Of a stretch of DNA of 64,000 nt, positions 1 to 12,714 are shown one piece after another (the first letter of the stretch is position 1; every line of letters begins with the position of its first letter). Origin of the DNA: Paracentrotus lividus (Eukaryota > Echinodermata > Echinoidea > Camarodonta > Echinidae). Under the pieces are notes generated by a model. It had not been told where the DNA came from and did not search any database. It saw only the letters and a program-made list of their open reading frames with translations. The stretch is taken from contig CALNVZ010000174.1 of NCBI GenBank assembly GCA_940671915.1, positions 679,844 to 743,843 on the forward strand, written 5' to 3'. The position numbers and the translations under genes were made by a program.

Positions 1-3000
1 TCGCATACTATAATAGCAACGGTAATATTTCACAAATTGGTTCATTGTCTGTCTGTTTCCAGTAAGATAGAATAGAAGGATTATCTGGAATAAGAATACC
101 GTGGTGATCATGCGTACTTGCAAATTTAATAATGAAGTTACCCCCATAGTTATTATAGGAATGCCAGAGATAATACCAACTACGAGCGTTTCAGAAGTTA
201 CGTCGATGTGCCAACAGGAAATCAGCATCCTTCTATTTTGTACCAAGCAAATACGGGTGTTCTGTACAATATTTGAGGCAGAGATTTACGATATAAATAT
301 ATGTAACTGGGTCATTATGTGAGTTAATGAAGATAATCAGATTCAGACAAGATGATTGTACAACAAATGTTGACATTTAAAGATTTAGTTAACTCATTAC
401 ACGTAGTCATACTATTTTTTTATACACATGAAGTTGATATCAATATTTAAAAATTTCAATGCTTATGAACTGAGAATGATATCTGTGGTTGAAAACTCCA
501 AATTATCCAATAGGTAAGTGGCATTACCTGTGTTTTTTTCAACAAATAATGGAGTAATTGTGAGTGGAGTGCGTTATCTATTGTAAGATATAGTATAGTT
601 GAACTTTGGCTTTCGTCGGATTAATTGTATATTGAGATAACTTTGTTTCACTGGACTTGAATGTCTGCTGTGTATTTTGTTTCAGGGCTGTGAAGGGCGT
701 GGGCCTCTGGGGGTAGGTGCTGATCATCATGGAAGGACATTCAAGTTTATGTTGCGTTTACATATCGAACATTATCTCGAAGTTGACAAACCCTATTTTT
801 CATTAATAAGGCGACACGACTCCTTATGTTAGTACTATTACAACAACCGTAAGGTTCCCGTGTGTGTTCTTCACCAGTCAGTGATAGAGATCTCTATTCC
901 GTGCTGCGTATTGTTTAGATCTGTTCCATCCTAATTAATTAACCGATGGAATTTGGTGATAAATTTCGACTGGGTGAACTGGTTGATTTCCTGAAGCGTG
1001 AACCAGTCACCAACCAGGGTCATGATAAATCCACGAAGAATCTAAGTGAGGGTTGGTATATTACTGACCACAGAATTTTTCCTGAGTATGAGATCCTTTC
1101 CTGTGGTATTCCTTGTCGGTCCAATTTTATGAAGAGACCTACCACAGAGTAACTCTGAATACTCTACATTGAAGCGACTTTACCTTTCTTTTGGTGATGT
1201 TACCACACGAATCGTTCAGTTATGCGTTATAGATCTACTCACTATACTAAGGTCCTTATTTACCTTGGTGCGCTCATGATGGTATTCGTATCATGACCGT
1301 TATCGGTAATTTGCCAGTGTGGTAAAATACTTAGTTACCACTATCATTAACATTTCCAGAATGCTGTTTTGTTAAATGGTGAATTCGGAATGTGCCACGC
1401 CCTGTCGTTGTTTTTGGGTGAGTTATGATACATCCCGGGGAGTCGTATTGGTACGGTTTGTCACCTTAATCAGTATCCTCTTTATTTTTATCGATTGTCT
1501 CGAAGATTGCACTGTAAAGTGTATGGCATGGACTACAATCTTATTATTAACAGCATTCACCTCTCAACAGGTCGCTGGTGTGTATATCCCTGGTAGTAGA
1601 GAACCCTGTCAATAAACAAGTGCGTTAATGCACCCGTCTGCTTCTTATGAGTGAGGATATACGTCATAATTGACGTCTGTATAAAATCGTACTTAAGAAA
1701 GTAAATGTTGTAAAGCGTACGTTATATCTTTGACCGATTCGTTATAATTGCAACCTTGATCTAATTCAGTTCTAATACGTGAATGGACTCTGTCATCTGG
1801 TATTCTCTGCGTAATAAAGATGTCATATTTGAACCCTATGCCTTCACTAATTTGGGATCAGCGATGGCTCATGCAAACTCTCTCAAAAGTAGCAAACTCA
1901 AACAACGAAAATTGATTCCACTCTTGTTTGATTACACGCGTTCATAAGCACCTGCTCTCATATTTCTATGAACGTAAGATATGCTATAGTCTTTAGTGTT
2001 CAAAATTTAATATGACCCGTTTGTAATTCAAAATTATTTTAAGGAGAAACTTCTTATTCGATTTCAAGCTGCATTAACATGACTAACCCACGGGTCTCAC
2101 GTTATATCACCTTACTACGTATTGTCTCTCGCGAGCAAGAGTTACTCCAGTTTTTGCCTCTAAGAGGTGCGCATAGTTATTCTCGTTTGCCCTTCATTAT
2201 TATTGAACTTCGAGAAACCACTGTTAAAAATAACGTCACAGAGAGAATGGTTCCTGTTGTAGATTCTCTATGATAAATGATATAATTTATTTTCTGGTTA
2301 AAGTTTCCTTAATTCTCATACATCATGTGACATGAACATGTGCCACCCACTCCTCTTTATATCCTATTACCCCCAACTGGTAGGTGTTCTTATTCCTGTC
2401 AGACCTTTTAATTTATTTCTTAGTAACAATACTGGTAAATGTGTGGGCTTTAACATTCATGTTTATATGGACCAACGAGCATGGAATAAGTAAACTCCTG
2501 CGCTACCTCAACAATGTCCATTCAATTTCCCGCCCCAATCATTCCTTTAAGCTGTCATATCTCTTACAAACACTTATCACCAATAGTCCACTCCTCCCCC
2601 TCACGTGGATAATTGCTCATACTCAAATGCAATTTATCGTGCTGTGACATTCGGCTCAGTGAAATCGACAGTCATTACATGCAGCACTCTAATCTGGTCA
2701 ATAATGCAAATTTAATTCGTCCGTGGTGTGAGAACCGTTGGTTCAATTAATGATTCATCTAGCTCACGGGTCATGCCAATCTCGTGGTCGTAAGTAATCT
2801 TGTAAATTGACTGCCGTCCGTAGATTGAAATAGTAGACGTCACAATCAGTCATAATCTGTGCATAACAGTGATAAAAATGCGAAATTATCTAGTGGTCGT
2901 CAAAATTGGGTAAATAGCTAGACGTCATAAATCACGTCATTCTTGTCATTTAAAAATGCCAAATATAACTTGTCGTTGAAAAGTGGTCAAACTGCTGTTA

Positions 3001-5339
3001 TGAAGACGTCGTAGGTACTACTGCGAGACTAAATGACCAGCTGTGATATACATCAGGGCTTTACGACGTTCATTACGACAGTATACGCACTTATAGCTAT
3101 AAGAGGTGATGACAGTCTCAGTGCCCCACTAATTAGCGATTTCAACTTAGTAGACAGTTGACTATGTTTATGCTCTTTAAGAATGGTATAGTTTACGAAG
3201 TAAACTAAGGACGCTTTCGAATGTTCACCATGTGTTATTTCCGTTTCATCCTTTTCCATTTCCAACAATACAAATCTTAACCAATTACATAATTAACATT
3301 GTCATATTACTATATCCACCTCGCAAGTCGCTACAATCATCTACATACGAAACGTCGTAGTTAACAATTGCCTCGCCCTGCCCCAAGTAACAACAGGCTG
3401 ACTTAAATTAAAACATGTTCTGGTCATCGAGTGTGAACTGCTTGAACACAGCGATGCTTGTCTTGTGTGCTAGCGCGGCCCCTATTTTACGAACCTCTAC
3501 CCATATCTCATCTTTAAGAATTGGCTTCTGTGACTTTCACTTTTGGTGCCCGTGTTTTAGCAATTCATGAAAATTATATTTCATTCGTTTTTTCATATTA
3601 TCACGTGAGAGTGTCTTTCACTCCCCGGTCTAGACCCTCAGGAGATTCCTTAAGCAGGCAGTCTCTAATTTCATATGGAATCAGTGCCTCTACCCTGTGT
3701 CATTCAAATGAGGATGTTTAACCTTGGCGGTTTCTCTTGCCAATCCACCCTAACTAACTGGCAATCGTGATTTCTAATTATGGCTAGAGTATTGATTATA
3801 ATATATGCCATACTCCTTCTATACGATATTACTGATGGGTGAATCCGATATAATAAGTACCCATATCTTGTTAAAATGCCTAAATCAACTCATAAATTAT
3901 GCAAAAATATTCCAAAACAAACAAAAACAAACAATCTCATCACGCCAATATTATCCTAACAAAGCACTCAAAATCATGGGGAAGCAACGCGCAACTTAGG
4001 GTAATAAAAAGAAAGAGTTCACTTACGAGAAACGAATTGAGGCATACAAAGAAATCAATTTTATGCAAAATGAGCTTATTACATTAAGATGCCAACAAGA
4101 AGAATGGACCATACAAAGGATAAAATGCCATCGACCGAAAACTTCATTATTTTGCTTCGCAGCCAGGAAACTAAACTTGTTTAAAATCCACTTTGACTAT
4201 GCGATGCCAATGATTGGTTTTGCCTTTAATCCCCTCTGCACTTCTGGTTGATTTTTCTACAATCAAGTTGTCAATTTTTCTTTTGTTAATATTATGGTAA
4301 TTCTATGCTCCTTTACTTTGTCTTTTTAATTTCTCCTTTGTTTTTGAGACACTTCTATCGTATCCTGATTTGATTCATCTAGAGTAATATGTATCTAATA
4401 CAAAGGAGCACTCAACACCATCATCTTACTCAACTTGTTTCAGATCCACTTCTTCCATAAAGAAAAAGTACAGAGGTGGACAATAGCTTACAAGCATCTC
4501 TCCTCGAGCTCATTGCCTACAGCTACTCAATTCCAATAATGTTTATTTGAGTGATTAACCAATACCAGTCTACTAAACTAAAACCAAAATAACAATAAAC
4601 TAAACTAAACAAGTAAATAAATTGCATTTATTAAGGATAGAGAGATAGATAAGAGCATAGCGAAGAGGTGTGAGAATGTAGTAATTTCCTATATGATGTA
4701 TGCCTCTGTCTCTTTTCCTAGCTCCAAATTTACATTTTTTTAAGAGGATGTGCTCATCTTTTATTGGTTAAAAACAAAAGCCTAAAAGATTTGGTCTGTC
4801 AACCGATTAAAGACCTCTCTATCACCACGCAGTTAAGTTTTTGAGACAAGCCATGTGCTTAACCGCCTTCTTCAACATGTCTTAAAAGAAATGCAGGTGT
4901 CAATATACTCTCTGAGACTGTCATTAAGATAAGAGTTATCATACCCATCGCGGCCCCTTAATGTCTCTATAATCGCGCTTTGTACAAGACTGCCAGTTAT
5001 AGATACGCGTATAAGCCCATGAAATTAGGTAGGGCTAAGGTGGGCCTTAGTACCCATAATTTCCGGGGGTTAAGTTAGGCACGCTTCGTTTTCAGATGCG
5101 TTTACCAAAGTAGGCTAGCATCCTGTGTTAATAGTACGGTACTACTCTGGCTTCCTGACTAAATAAGACAAAGAGTATTGCTCAGGTTAGGCCGTATTTA
5201 GATGTAATTGCCTAGAGAATGCTTTAGACGTTATGTTTTGGGCAATTGTCGCCAGGTGCTACAGAGTGGCTTGCAGTTGAAAACTCCCAGACGTACTCCG
5301 TGCTATAATGGGATCATTAAGTAGTGAGGCTAGCGAGCC
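1..5339. other. Unrecognised sequence, no supported gene
   Basis: I read both strands and found no protein family, RNA gene or long repeat. The longest open stretches (for example 946-1152 and 2384-2647 on +, 3053-3268 on -) are 60-90 codons, have no recognisable motif and have no splice-site-flanked continuation. The sequence is mixed in composition and unlike the repeat-dense DNA that follows. It could be ancient transposon debris too decayed to read, as proved to be the case at 7.6-8.8 kb. Confidence 0.5.
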
Positions 5340-6470
5340 TTACGGCCCAGTATGATACAATGAAAAAATAGGTGCCGCGTATACAAATGAAATAATGACA
5401 TTAATTCGTAAAGCTTCGTATAACACGAATTGCAAAGAAACAACCCATTTGATAGAAATGTAATGCACGACATATAATTGGATAAAGAAGAAAAACCAAT
5501 GATAAACATAGGGGAAAAAGGAAATAAAAAAAGAAAGAAAACCAATCGTCCAATACTTTACATTAAAAGGAAAAAGAGATATAAGACAATGAATCCACCC
5601 ACTCCATGAGAAAAAGATAAAAAAACAACAAATGAAGAAGATAGATAACATTAAAGAAAAAAATGCACCAATAATACAAATGATAAATCAACATACAGGT
5701 AATAAAAAGAGAAATAAACCACTCAATATTTACCCTTATTACATAATGTATTGATATATTAGAAAAAACCTAGCCATCTATGATGCACATTAAAAGGCTA
5801 AGGAATGGAATAACGCATAATAAATATAACAAAGTAATAAATAAGATTAGAATATAACTATCTCACATGTGTAATTATAAGGGGTGTAATAGCATTTATG
5901 AATGTTTAAATCTCCAAGTCGTATGCAATTAACATAAGGAAAGAGAAAAAAAAACAATTGGTTAACAACATAAGAGTAACAAGAGTGAAAATCATGCGCA
6001 AAGCAGTGAGACAAAATAACATTATAGGAAAATCAGCACAAAAATGATACATAATGAAGAGAGAATTAAAAATAATGCACTGTTAATACATCAAAGGTAA
6101 AATAGAAAAACCAATGATGAAATTTACATATGGTAGAAACTCGAACATACACACATACATGAATAACTTCAGGAAAAACGAGAAGAATGAAAAAATGCAG
6201 AGAGTATAACTTTAAGTGGAAAGAGAAAATACAACAAGGTACCATCCAACATAAGGATAAAAAAAAGAACACAAGAAAATGCATAGAGTGGCGAGCCCAA
6301 CGAATGATAATCAACAAATAAATCACAGTAGATAGAATATTACATAGGAGATTTAGAGAAAACTATTCTTTAAATAAGACAAAAAAGGAAAAGATAGAAT
6401 ATAGGAATAACAATAGATTAAAAACAAATGTGCACACGCATACCAATAGAAAGCAGAAGAGAGTGAAATC
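5340..6470. repeat. A-rich, purine-skewed degenerate repeat tract
   Basis: About 1.1 kb in which the + strand is strongly enriched in A and G. Short phrases recur at irregular spacing, such as AAAACCAATGAT-like words near 5,490, 5,538 and 6,101 and TTTACATTAAAAGG-like words near 5,560 and 5,787. The minus strand is therefore T/C-rich and yields hydrophobic-looking open frames (5,330-5,651, 6,066-6,326). I treat these as composition artefacts. The repeat unit is too degenerate to define by eye. Confidence 0.4.
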
Positions 6471-7005
6471 ATTTGCTTTCTTCCTTTTTAGACAGCAATA
6501 GTTATGGGTTAAGATACCCAGTGTGAAACAGCATTAATTCTTAACCCGGCTAGCAATAGTATGGGGTTAAGAACACACGCTAGTCATGGAAAGCACTTAA
6601 AAAAGAGGATGAGTTAACCGGCTTTGGGTTTGGGAGAGATATATGGGGTTAAGCGATAGTACGGCGGTTTCGGCTAGAAATAACAGTCTGAAAAGGAGAT
6701 ATAAGACTTATGCTAACTGTGTTACGAGGTTCATAACTGTATATTGGTAGATTGTCTTGTGGATAGGAATGGATTGGCAATATAAGGTGAAACATTGGCA
6801 AAGGAGGCCTCGCACACACACAAGACAGAATTATTGTGTGCCCTCCGATACACTACACAGGAAAAGTATAGTAAGAGAAAATGAAATATCATATAATGTT
6901 GAGGCTACTTGAGCCTCGAAATAAACAGGGAGGGCGTGTGTTCGAAATCTGCTGTTCTTACCGGTGCACAGCACATTATACCGAACTGCTTTCTTTGAAT
7001 AACCA
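6471..7005. other. Spacer with several GGGTTAAG-type words
   Basis: No gene is seen. The words GGGTTAAG or GGGGTTAAG recur near 6,508, 6,573 and 6,648, but not in the head-to-tail array expected of a telomeric repeat. Nothing else is recognised. Confidence 0.3.
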
Positions 7006-7528
7006 GCGCGTATCCAGGATTTGGCACCCCGGGGGGCCGATGTGAATTTTTATTTTGGCGCTCCCCCCCCCCCCCCCAGTGTGATCGCTGAACATAATAC
7101 ACTTCCTATTTGGATAATTGCACAACGATTCCCTCACACGGGCCACCAAAGCACACGTCAAGTGTTTTTCATATAACGCTGGGTTTGAACCGAACGATAA
7201 GCGGGGGGCGGCAACTGTTGCACGAAGGGGGGGGATTAGGGATGATAGATGTGAATTTTTTCTGACCTGCGGCCAACCGAAAGTTCATAATATCAACCAT
7301 AGGGTAGGTTTGACAGGTCAATCCAGCTCAAATCATGCCCCATTTTATCCGTTTTTTAATTCTTTTTTTTTTTTTTTTTTATTTATCCTCTATACATTTA
7401 GTGCTCAATTATTGGCGCCAACACATTAAGATGACACTCTCTCGCGCCCCTTTTGAGGTCATTCTGGCGCCCTTTCGGACGCCTACCTGGGGGCCGGGCC
7501 CGTAAAGCCCCCTCCCTAGAATACGCGC
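7006..7528. mobile_element. TIR element, GCGCGTATC family, copy 1 (523 bp)
   Basis: The element starts GCGCGTATCCAGGATTTGGC and ends with the inverse ATACGCGC, giving short imperfect terminal inverted repeats. It holds a poly-C run near 7,065, a poly-T run near 7,370 and, near the right end, two or three GGCGCC-containing units like those greatly expanded in the copy at 15,242-19,054. A third copy lies at 30,341-30,745. No transposase is encoded, so it is a non-autonomous element. The superfamily cannot be assigned, because no target-site duplication is obvious at this copy. Confidence 0.65.
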
Positions 7529-7639
7529 AAGATTAACTAATTGCATCGTTGACACTTCTGGATGTCGCCAGATGTATTACAATATGAAACTTTAGGGGGG
7601 GTTAAAATAAAGAGCTATTGTACAAACATAATAATCATC

Positions 7640-8830
7640 TTATTTGACTACAAAGATATTTCACTCTATACCAATATGCCATATTTCTAGAATGTTTACT
7701 TATGTGCTTTTCAAATGGTCACTCCAGGTAAGTTGATCAATTAATATGATTCAAGAAATTTGCTAGTGTTTTCTTCTAAAAATATCATTATCAGCTTTCA
7801 CACTGACATTCAGGACCAGATGACTTCTTCCTTGAAATGATAAATTCGTTTTTCAAACATTGAAAGAGCAAGATGCTTTAAGTCCCACACACACCGAAAA
7901 CAATTCTCAGACCCACTTGTCCTAAGCTATTTTATTTGATAACTTAATAGCTCTGAATGGTGTCCAAAAGCATACTTTTATATCACGATCAGATTGGAAA
8001 ACACTTGTATCATCAGCAAAAGTATATAGTTACTCTTTCGATACATTACAAATATCATTAAGCAATTACATAAATATGCAAGATTAATTAGCAATTACAT
8101 TTTAATTACTACGCAACCTTGAGGATCCTAGCAGCCTCAGGCAAAAATGACATAATTAATAGTTATTGAAATTAATCCTATCACCATGTGTTCTGTCTCT
8201 CTGTCAGAAGCATGCTCTTTAAAGGACCAATTCTAAGCATGCCTCTCCACTCTATGATGATACCTTGTAACTAGATAAGAGTATTAATATGGGTCGTAAG
8301 TATTATGCCTAACTTATGGTATCAAAAGCCTTGCTTCTTAGATCCCAACTAACCACACCAATAACATAACATAATGCTCACGAATCAGCGAGTCACCCGG
8401 ATATATGGTCTAGATTGCTGTTAATAATGCTTAAGTCAGCCGAGTGCACTACGAAAAAACCATCTGTTTGGATGAGTGTTTGTTCTTTGTCAAGAAAGCT
8501 TATCAAGCGGTTATATACAATCCTCTCTAATATTTTTGAGAGAAACTAGGCAATATTGAGATTGTGTCTTTATTAAACTTAGTAAAGTAGTGGAGGTGTT
8601 GCGGTCTATTCTTTATTGTAATGGTCTATCACCTTCAGCTAGTTTGCAATGCCAGAGGGAGTAACTCGAGCCTGTTCTCATGGAGTGAAGATTTGTTCAA
8701 TTATTGATCAAAAAGAAGTATTATCTCGACTTTGCAGCCTACGATTTGTTTAGCAACTTTGATTTTGTCAATCCACATGCAGAGTAGCTATTTTTAAAGC
8801 GGGATTGACAATATTTACAGATATATTGCA
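7640..8830 (-). pseudogene. Decayed non-LTR retrotransposon reverse transcriptase (CR1/Jockey-like)
   Basis: Read on the minus strand across many frameshifts and stops, the reverse-transcriptase landmarks appear in the correct order. ISILPSFS is near 8,550, followed by a well-kept stretch with SKILERIVYNRLISFLDKE (about 8,535-8,455). SKAFDTIS (finger/palm, about 8,310-8,345) comes next, then a PEAARILK segment standing where PQGSILGP is expected. FADDTSVF, which holds the catalytic Asp-Asp pair, is at about 7,990-8,015, and an IDQLTWSDHL thumb motif is near 7,720. The order and spacing match CR1/Jockey-type elements. The reading frame is thoroughly broken, so this is a fossil. Which clade it belongs to, and whether the ORF1 remnant at 11.3-12.1 kb belongs to the same insertion, cannot be settled by eye. 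Confidence 0.8.
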
Positions 8831-11279
8831 AGACTTCTCAATTTCACAGGGTTCTTAAGTGAATTAATAGAAAGAAACTTGACAGTTTTCCTTGAAGATA
8901 TTCTTTAAGTTATTTCATTATCAGGCAATTTCTATTATTAGTCGGCCTCGGTTGCGCGAGCACGCCTGTAAAAAGCGCGGGCAAACACTCATGGCATTAA
9001 CGTGTTTGCAATGTCATCCTGCAGAAAGCTTAACTCTAATTAATCTCATGAGATTCGTTTGAGCAGCTTTGACTCTTAATTTTGTATCTCACGCCAAGAT
9101 TTAAATATGTTAGAGAACTTTTTTTACCAAGTATGAAATGATTTTACCTAATATAGGACGAACAAGTCACATATCTCTCAGTCAAACTCAAGCCAGATCA
9201 ACATTGTATCCGCGACGACCTGATGTAGATGTGAGGGTATTATTCAGATATTTCTACTGATTATTTGTCAACTTTGTTCTCTACTTAGTGGGTTATTCTA
9301 AACTTTAATTTTATTGCTCAAATTAACTAGAAAAATTTATATCATTTTAATGATGATTGATATCTCCAATTCGTAATTCACATGATATAGCTTTGCCAGA
9401 ACTGTATTGCTTAATTACTCATATTTGTACCAGAAGGGATATATCTATTAAAATGGTATTCGATTTCCGTGCTTAATAGTTTGAAAGCAGTTTGTGCTCT
9501 AACTATAATTTAACTTTTCATAGCCATTTATTTACATACTCAACAATAGTCAAATACTTGCGGACCCAGTCTGTTCGCTGATATGGCAGAGTCATCTTTA
9601 CAACCTTGAAATGTTGCCTTAGTGAAACCTTAAGAGTTTATGTATATCATCTCAAACAGGTACTGCTTGCCCGATCATTGTTTTTTTCATAAAGTATACA
9701 GAAGACAGCGAGTTTATGAGGAAGATGCGACAGTATTCAGATAATTATTTCTCGGCTATAGAAGACCAATCTCCCCATATTGGATTAACAATCTAGGCTT
9801 TATTCTTGTTTTGATAAAAGATCTCTTATGAATGTCAGAAGTGTTGATGATATCTCGTATTCACTTATTCGTGGTTATCATATATATATTACATTGATAC
9901 TAAAGCATTGGCTCAATAATGTTTTCCGAATACGTGTGATAGTATTTGGCATTATGGTTTTGACAAAATTTAAATTAATATGTGGAATCTAAGAAATAGT
10001 AAATAGCAAGCTGAGATCTCTTTACAAGAATGTGTTAATGGTAGAGAAGGAATCAGATCATTAAAAAGAATAATTTTAGTTCAAAAATGTGGTTGTTTTG
10101 ATGGCATTGAGGCCTGTATACTATATAAACACACATGAATTTATGTTGTTATCTGATAGCGTCATATTCAACCTCTCATAATTAAAATGCTCAGACTTAT
10201 TGACTTATCTAAGAAATATAGATATCACAGAGAAAACGCTATTTACAGAGTGACGTGTTCAGAGATGTAAATAGTAGTAACACTCTACCACTCCTCGCCA
10301 TGTTGTCCTATCTTTCACGAACATAACTGGTAACCCTTTTATACGAATTATACAAGAGGGGTGAATCGGTTCATTCAACCTATGTCTGATAGTATTATTA
10401 ATTTGTGACCAATAATTGAACAATCCTGGAAATACATTCTCGAACATGAGGAGACGAGCCCGAAATATATATACTGTTGATATCATCCTCAAACTTTTGT
10501 GAGGCCCACTTCCTTGCATTGCCATGCAAAAAAACCTTAAATTTGCATGCAGAATATCGGTATAGCCCCACGGTGTTATGCTTAATGCATTTCTTGGACT
10601 CATAACTTTCAATCAATGTTTTGTTTGCAAGCTAAATATATCGCTCTACTAAGATCATTAACATCATTCTGACTATCTCGATGGAGTAACATTACATTGG
10701 TATAATTAATTTGATAACTTAATTGACTTAGGTGATTATTAGTGTGAAAAAAGACATTTGCCTGAAAATTATTATTCAGATGGAGAAAAATAACTCGAAT
10801 GAGTTACCAGCCCGGCTTCTGTGGTCTAACGTGATTGACATGGTTCATATGCTACACTGACATATATTTACTCATGGAGTTGTGCGAGATCTAGTGTGTA
10901 CGCGAAAGAGTAGCTCGCAGCAGCAGAGAGATGAGAAGAATTCAGATCAGAAATCACGGAGTAAAGAAGACATATTTATCATAATACTTTATTGAATTCC
11001 CTTATTATCAATACAGAGATTACTAACAGTTAACAAGCTTTAAAACCTCTCCCAAGACACAGAAGTATAATGTCAGCATCAATACATCGAAATCGGAATA
11101 AAAAACAAAGGACAAGGGAGAGAGAGGGGAAGGGAGAGTATCTCAGGCTAGAACAAAAGATCCAGTCAAGTCAAAAATTCCTCATAGCAGTGGAAAGTAA
11201 AAAAAAAAATCATTCACTGTGGTCAATCCAAAAGGTAAATAAATCCGTCAACAGCAAGCAAGGTACAATGGTCTCAGTG
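8831..11279. other. AT-rich sequence, possibly 5' part of the decayed LINE
   Basis: No gene is recognised. An open frame of 117 codons on the minus strand (10,259-10,612) has no family resemblance I can name and no conserved motif. The stretch lies between the ORF1 remnant (11.3-12.1 kb) and the RT remnant (7.6-8.8 kb), both on the minus strand, where an endonuclease domain would be expected. I could not recover endonuclease motifs. A short GC-rich island lies near 8,945-8,985. Confidence 0.35.
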
Positions 11280-12060
11280 TAGGGAACACCTTAAAGGTGC
11301 ACTACACTTTAAAGTACTGCTCCTCCATCTCCTCTCCATTTTCCAGAGTAGAACTAGCCTATCCGATATGCGTCGGGCTAGTAGTGGGCAAACTACTGAC
11401 GGGCGAGGGCGAAGCCCGAGTCCGTCAGGCGAGGGCGTAGCCCGAGCTCGGGCTGCACCCTCGCCTGACGATCTCGGGCTTCGCTCTCGCCCGTCAGCCA
11501 GTCTCCTTCGCGCGACCAGTAACTTGCCCACTAGCCCGACGCATATCAGATAGGCTAGAGTAGAACCGGAGTTTAATTCCTTTGGAGTATAGTTCTTGCA
11601 CCTCCTTTTTGTACTTCCTTTTTTCTTCAAGATCATGCTTGGTCAAATCATTCACAACATAAAATGTCTCATCTTTCAATGCATGATTCTCGGCCATTTT
11701 TCAAAATCGAAATTTTGTTTTGGTATGATGATGTCACAACTATGTGCCGTGGCTTATCCCCAGGTTTCCCTTCTCGACGGGCACGTACAACATCAGTGTT
11801 CATTTTGAACTTATCTGCCAAAATGCCTCTAACTAGTTTCGAGCAGTCCTCTGTCTCACCTTCTTTTGGCTCAGCCACTCCAACGATTCGAAAGTTATTT
11901 CTTCTTGTTAACCGTTCCGCTTTAATTGTTTCACTGTCTTGGCTTTGAACTTTCTTAGCCAATAGTTCATATGATTTTTCCATTTTCACCAGTCTGTCCT
12001 CGAGCTCTGCATTTTTCCTTTCCATATCACTTATGCGACGGCCCTCAAATTCAAAATCAC
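11280..12060 (-). pseudogene. LINE ORF1 (nucleic-acid chaperone) fragment, interrupted
   Basis: From 12,025 down the minus strand encodes a coiled-coil-like start (MERKNAELEDRL...), then a domain typical of LINE ORF1 proteins. The RRNNFRIVGVAEP motif opens an RRM-like fold, RARREGKPGDKPRHIVV closes it, and after a frameshift near 11,690 comes NDLTKHDLEEKRKYKKEVQE, the C-terminal domain. The distal tail FYSGKWRGDGG is readable only if the inserted element at 11,354-11,556 is skipped. The 5' part is missing. ORF1p binds the element's RNA and acts as a chaperone in retrotransposition. This copy is broken by at least one frameshift and one insertion. Confidence 0.8.
11354..11556. mobile_element. 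GC-rich foldback element with 9-bp target duplication
   Basis: This 203-bp element is nearly self-complementary: it begins CTAGCCTATCCGATATGCGT and ends with the inverse CGCATATCAGATAGGCT. The centre carries GGGCGAGGGCGAAGCCCGAG-type inverted segments. It is flanked by an exact 9-bp repeat AGAGTAGAA (11,345-11,353 and 11,557-11,565). The host sequence reads through as LINE ORF1 when the element and one repeat copy are removed, which confirms the boundaries. Duplications of 9-11 bp are typical of Mutator-like elements, but the family is an inference. Confidence 0.8.
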
Positions 12061-12353
12061 CATTTGGTCTAATTAATTCCCATTTCGTCTAATGTCCCTT
12101 CCTGTAAAGCTAGTAGGCCTAAGTAAAAGAGAATCCTTAGACCACAAGGGAAACTAGACCAAAATATTGTTTAAGAACTACTGTCACACTCATGCACATA
12201 CATCCACATACATACACTCACACAGACACATACACAAATTATATAATAGTGAGTGGTATTTTGATCCTGTGGTAACAAGTGTGTGATATTCCTGTGGTAT
12301 TATACCACACGACTCTGGTATATTACCACATATTTCCTGTGGCATGACTACCC

Positions 12354-12394
<41 letters not shown>

Positions 12395-12714
12395 CTGTTA
12401 TACATTCAGGTGGTATCAGTATGTGGTAGGTACTGTGTGGTGATTTGTGGTACTCATGTGTGATACTAACGTGTGGTAATCTGCTCTGGTATTGTTGTTG
12501 ATTAACACATGACTATATAGAATGTTACCACATATTTCCTGTGGTATGAAATATATTCCGTTTGTATTTTGTGTTCTAATTTAGGTACCACATGAATACC
12601 ACAGACACCCATTTTAATTACCACACAACTCTATGGTATATTACCACACATTTCCTGTGGTATGAGATCTTTCTGTGGTATTTTATGTGGTAATATAAGT
12701 AAGTAGGCCTACTA

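Noticed and set aside
1376..1615. A 79-codon frame considered as a decayed transposase
   Set aside because: Tested against remembered Tc1/mariner motifs in all three frames; no ordered motif set was found.
6508..6660. GGGTTAAG words considered as telomere-like repeats
   Set aside because: They are dispersed, not head-to-tail, and do not match TTAGGG in register.
10259..10612. A 117-codon minus-strand frame
   Set aside because: No motif, no similarity I can name and no codon or splice evidence. It lies between LINE remnants.
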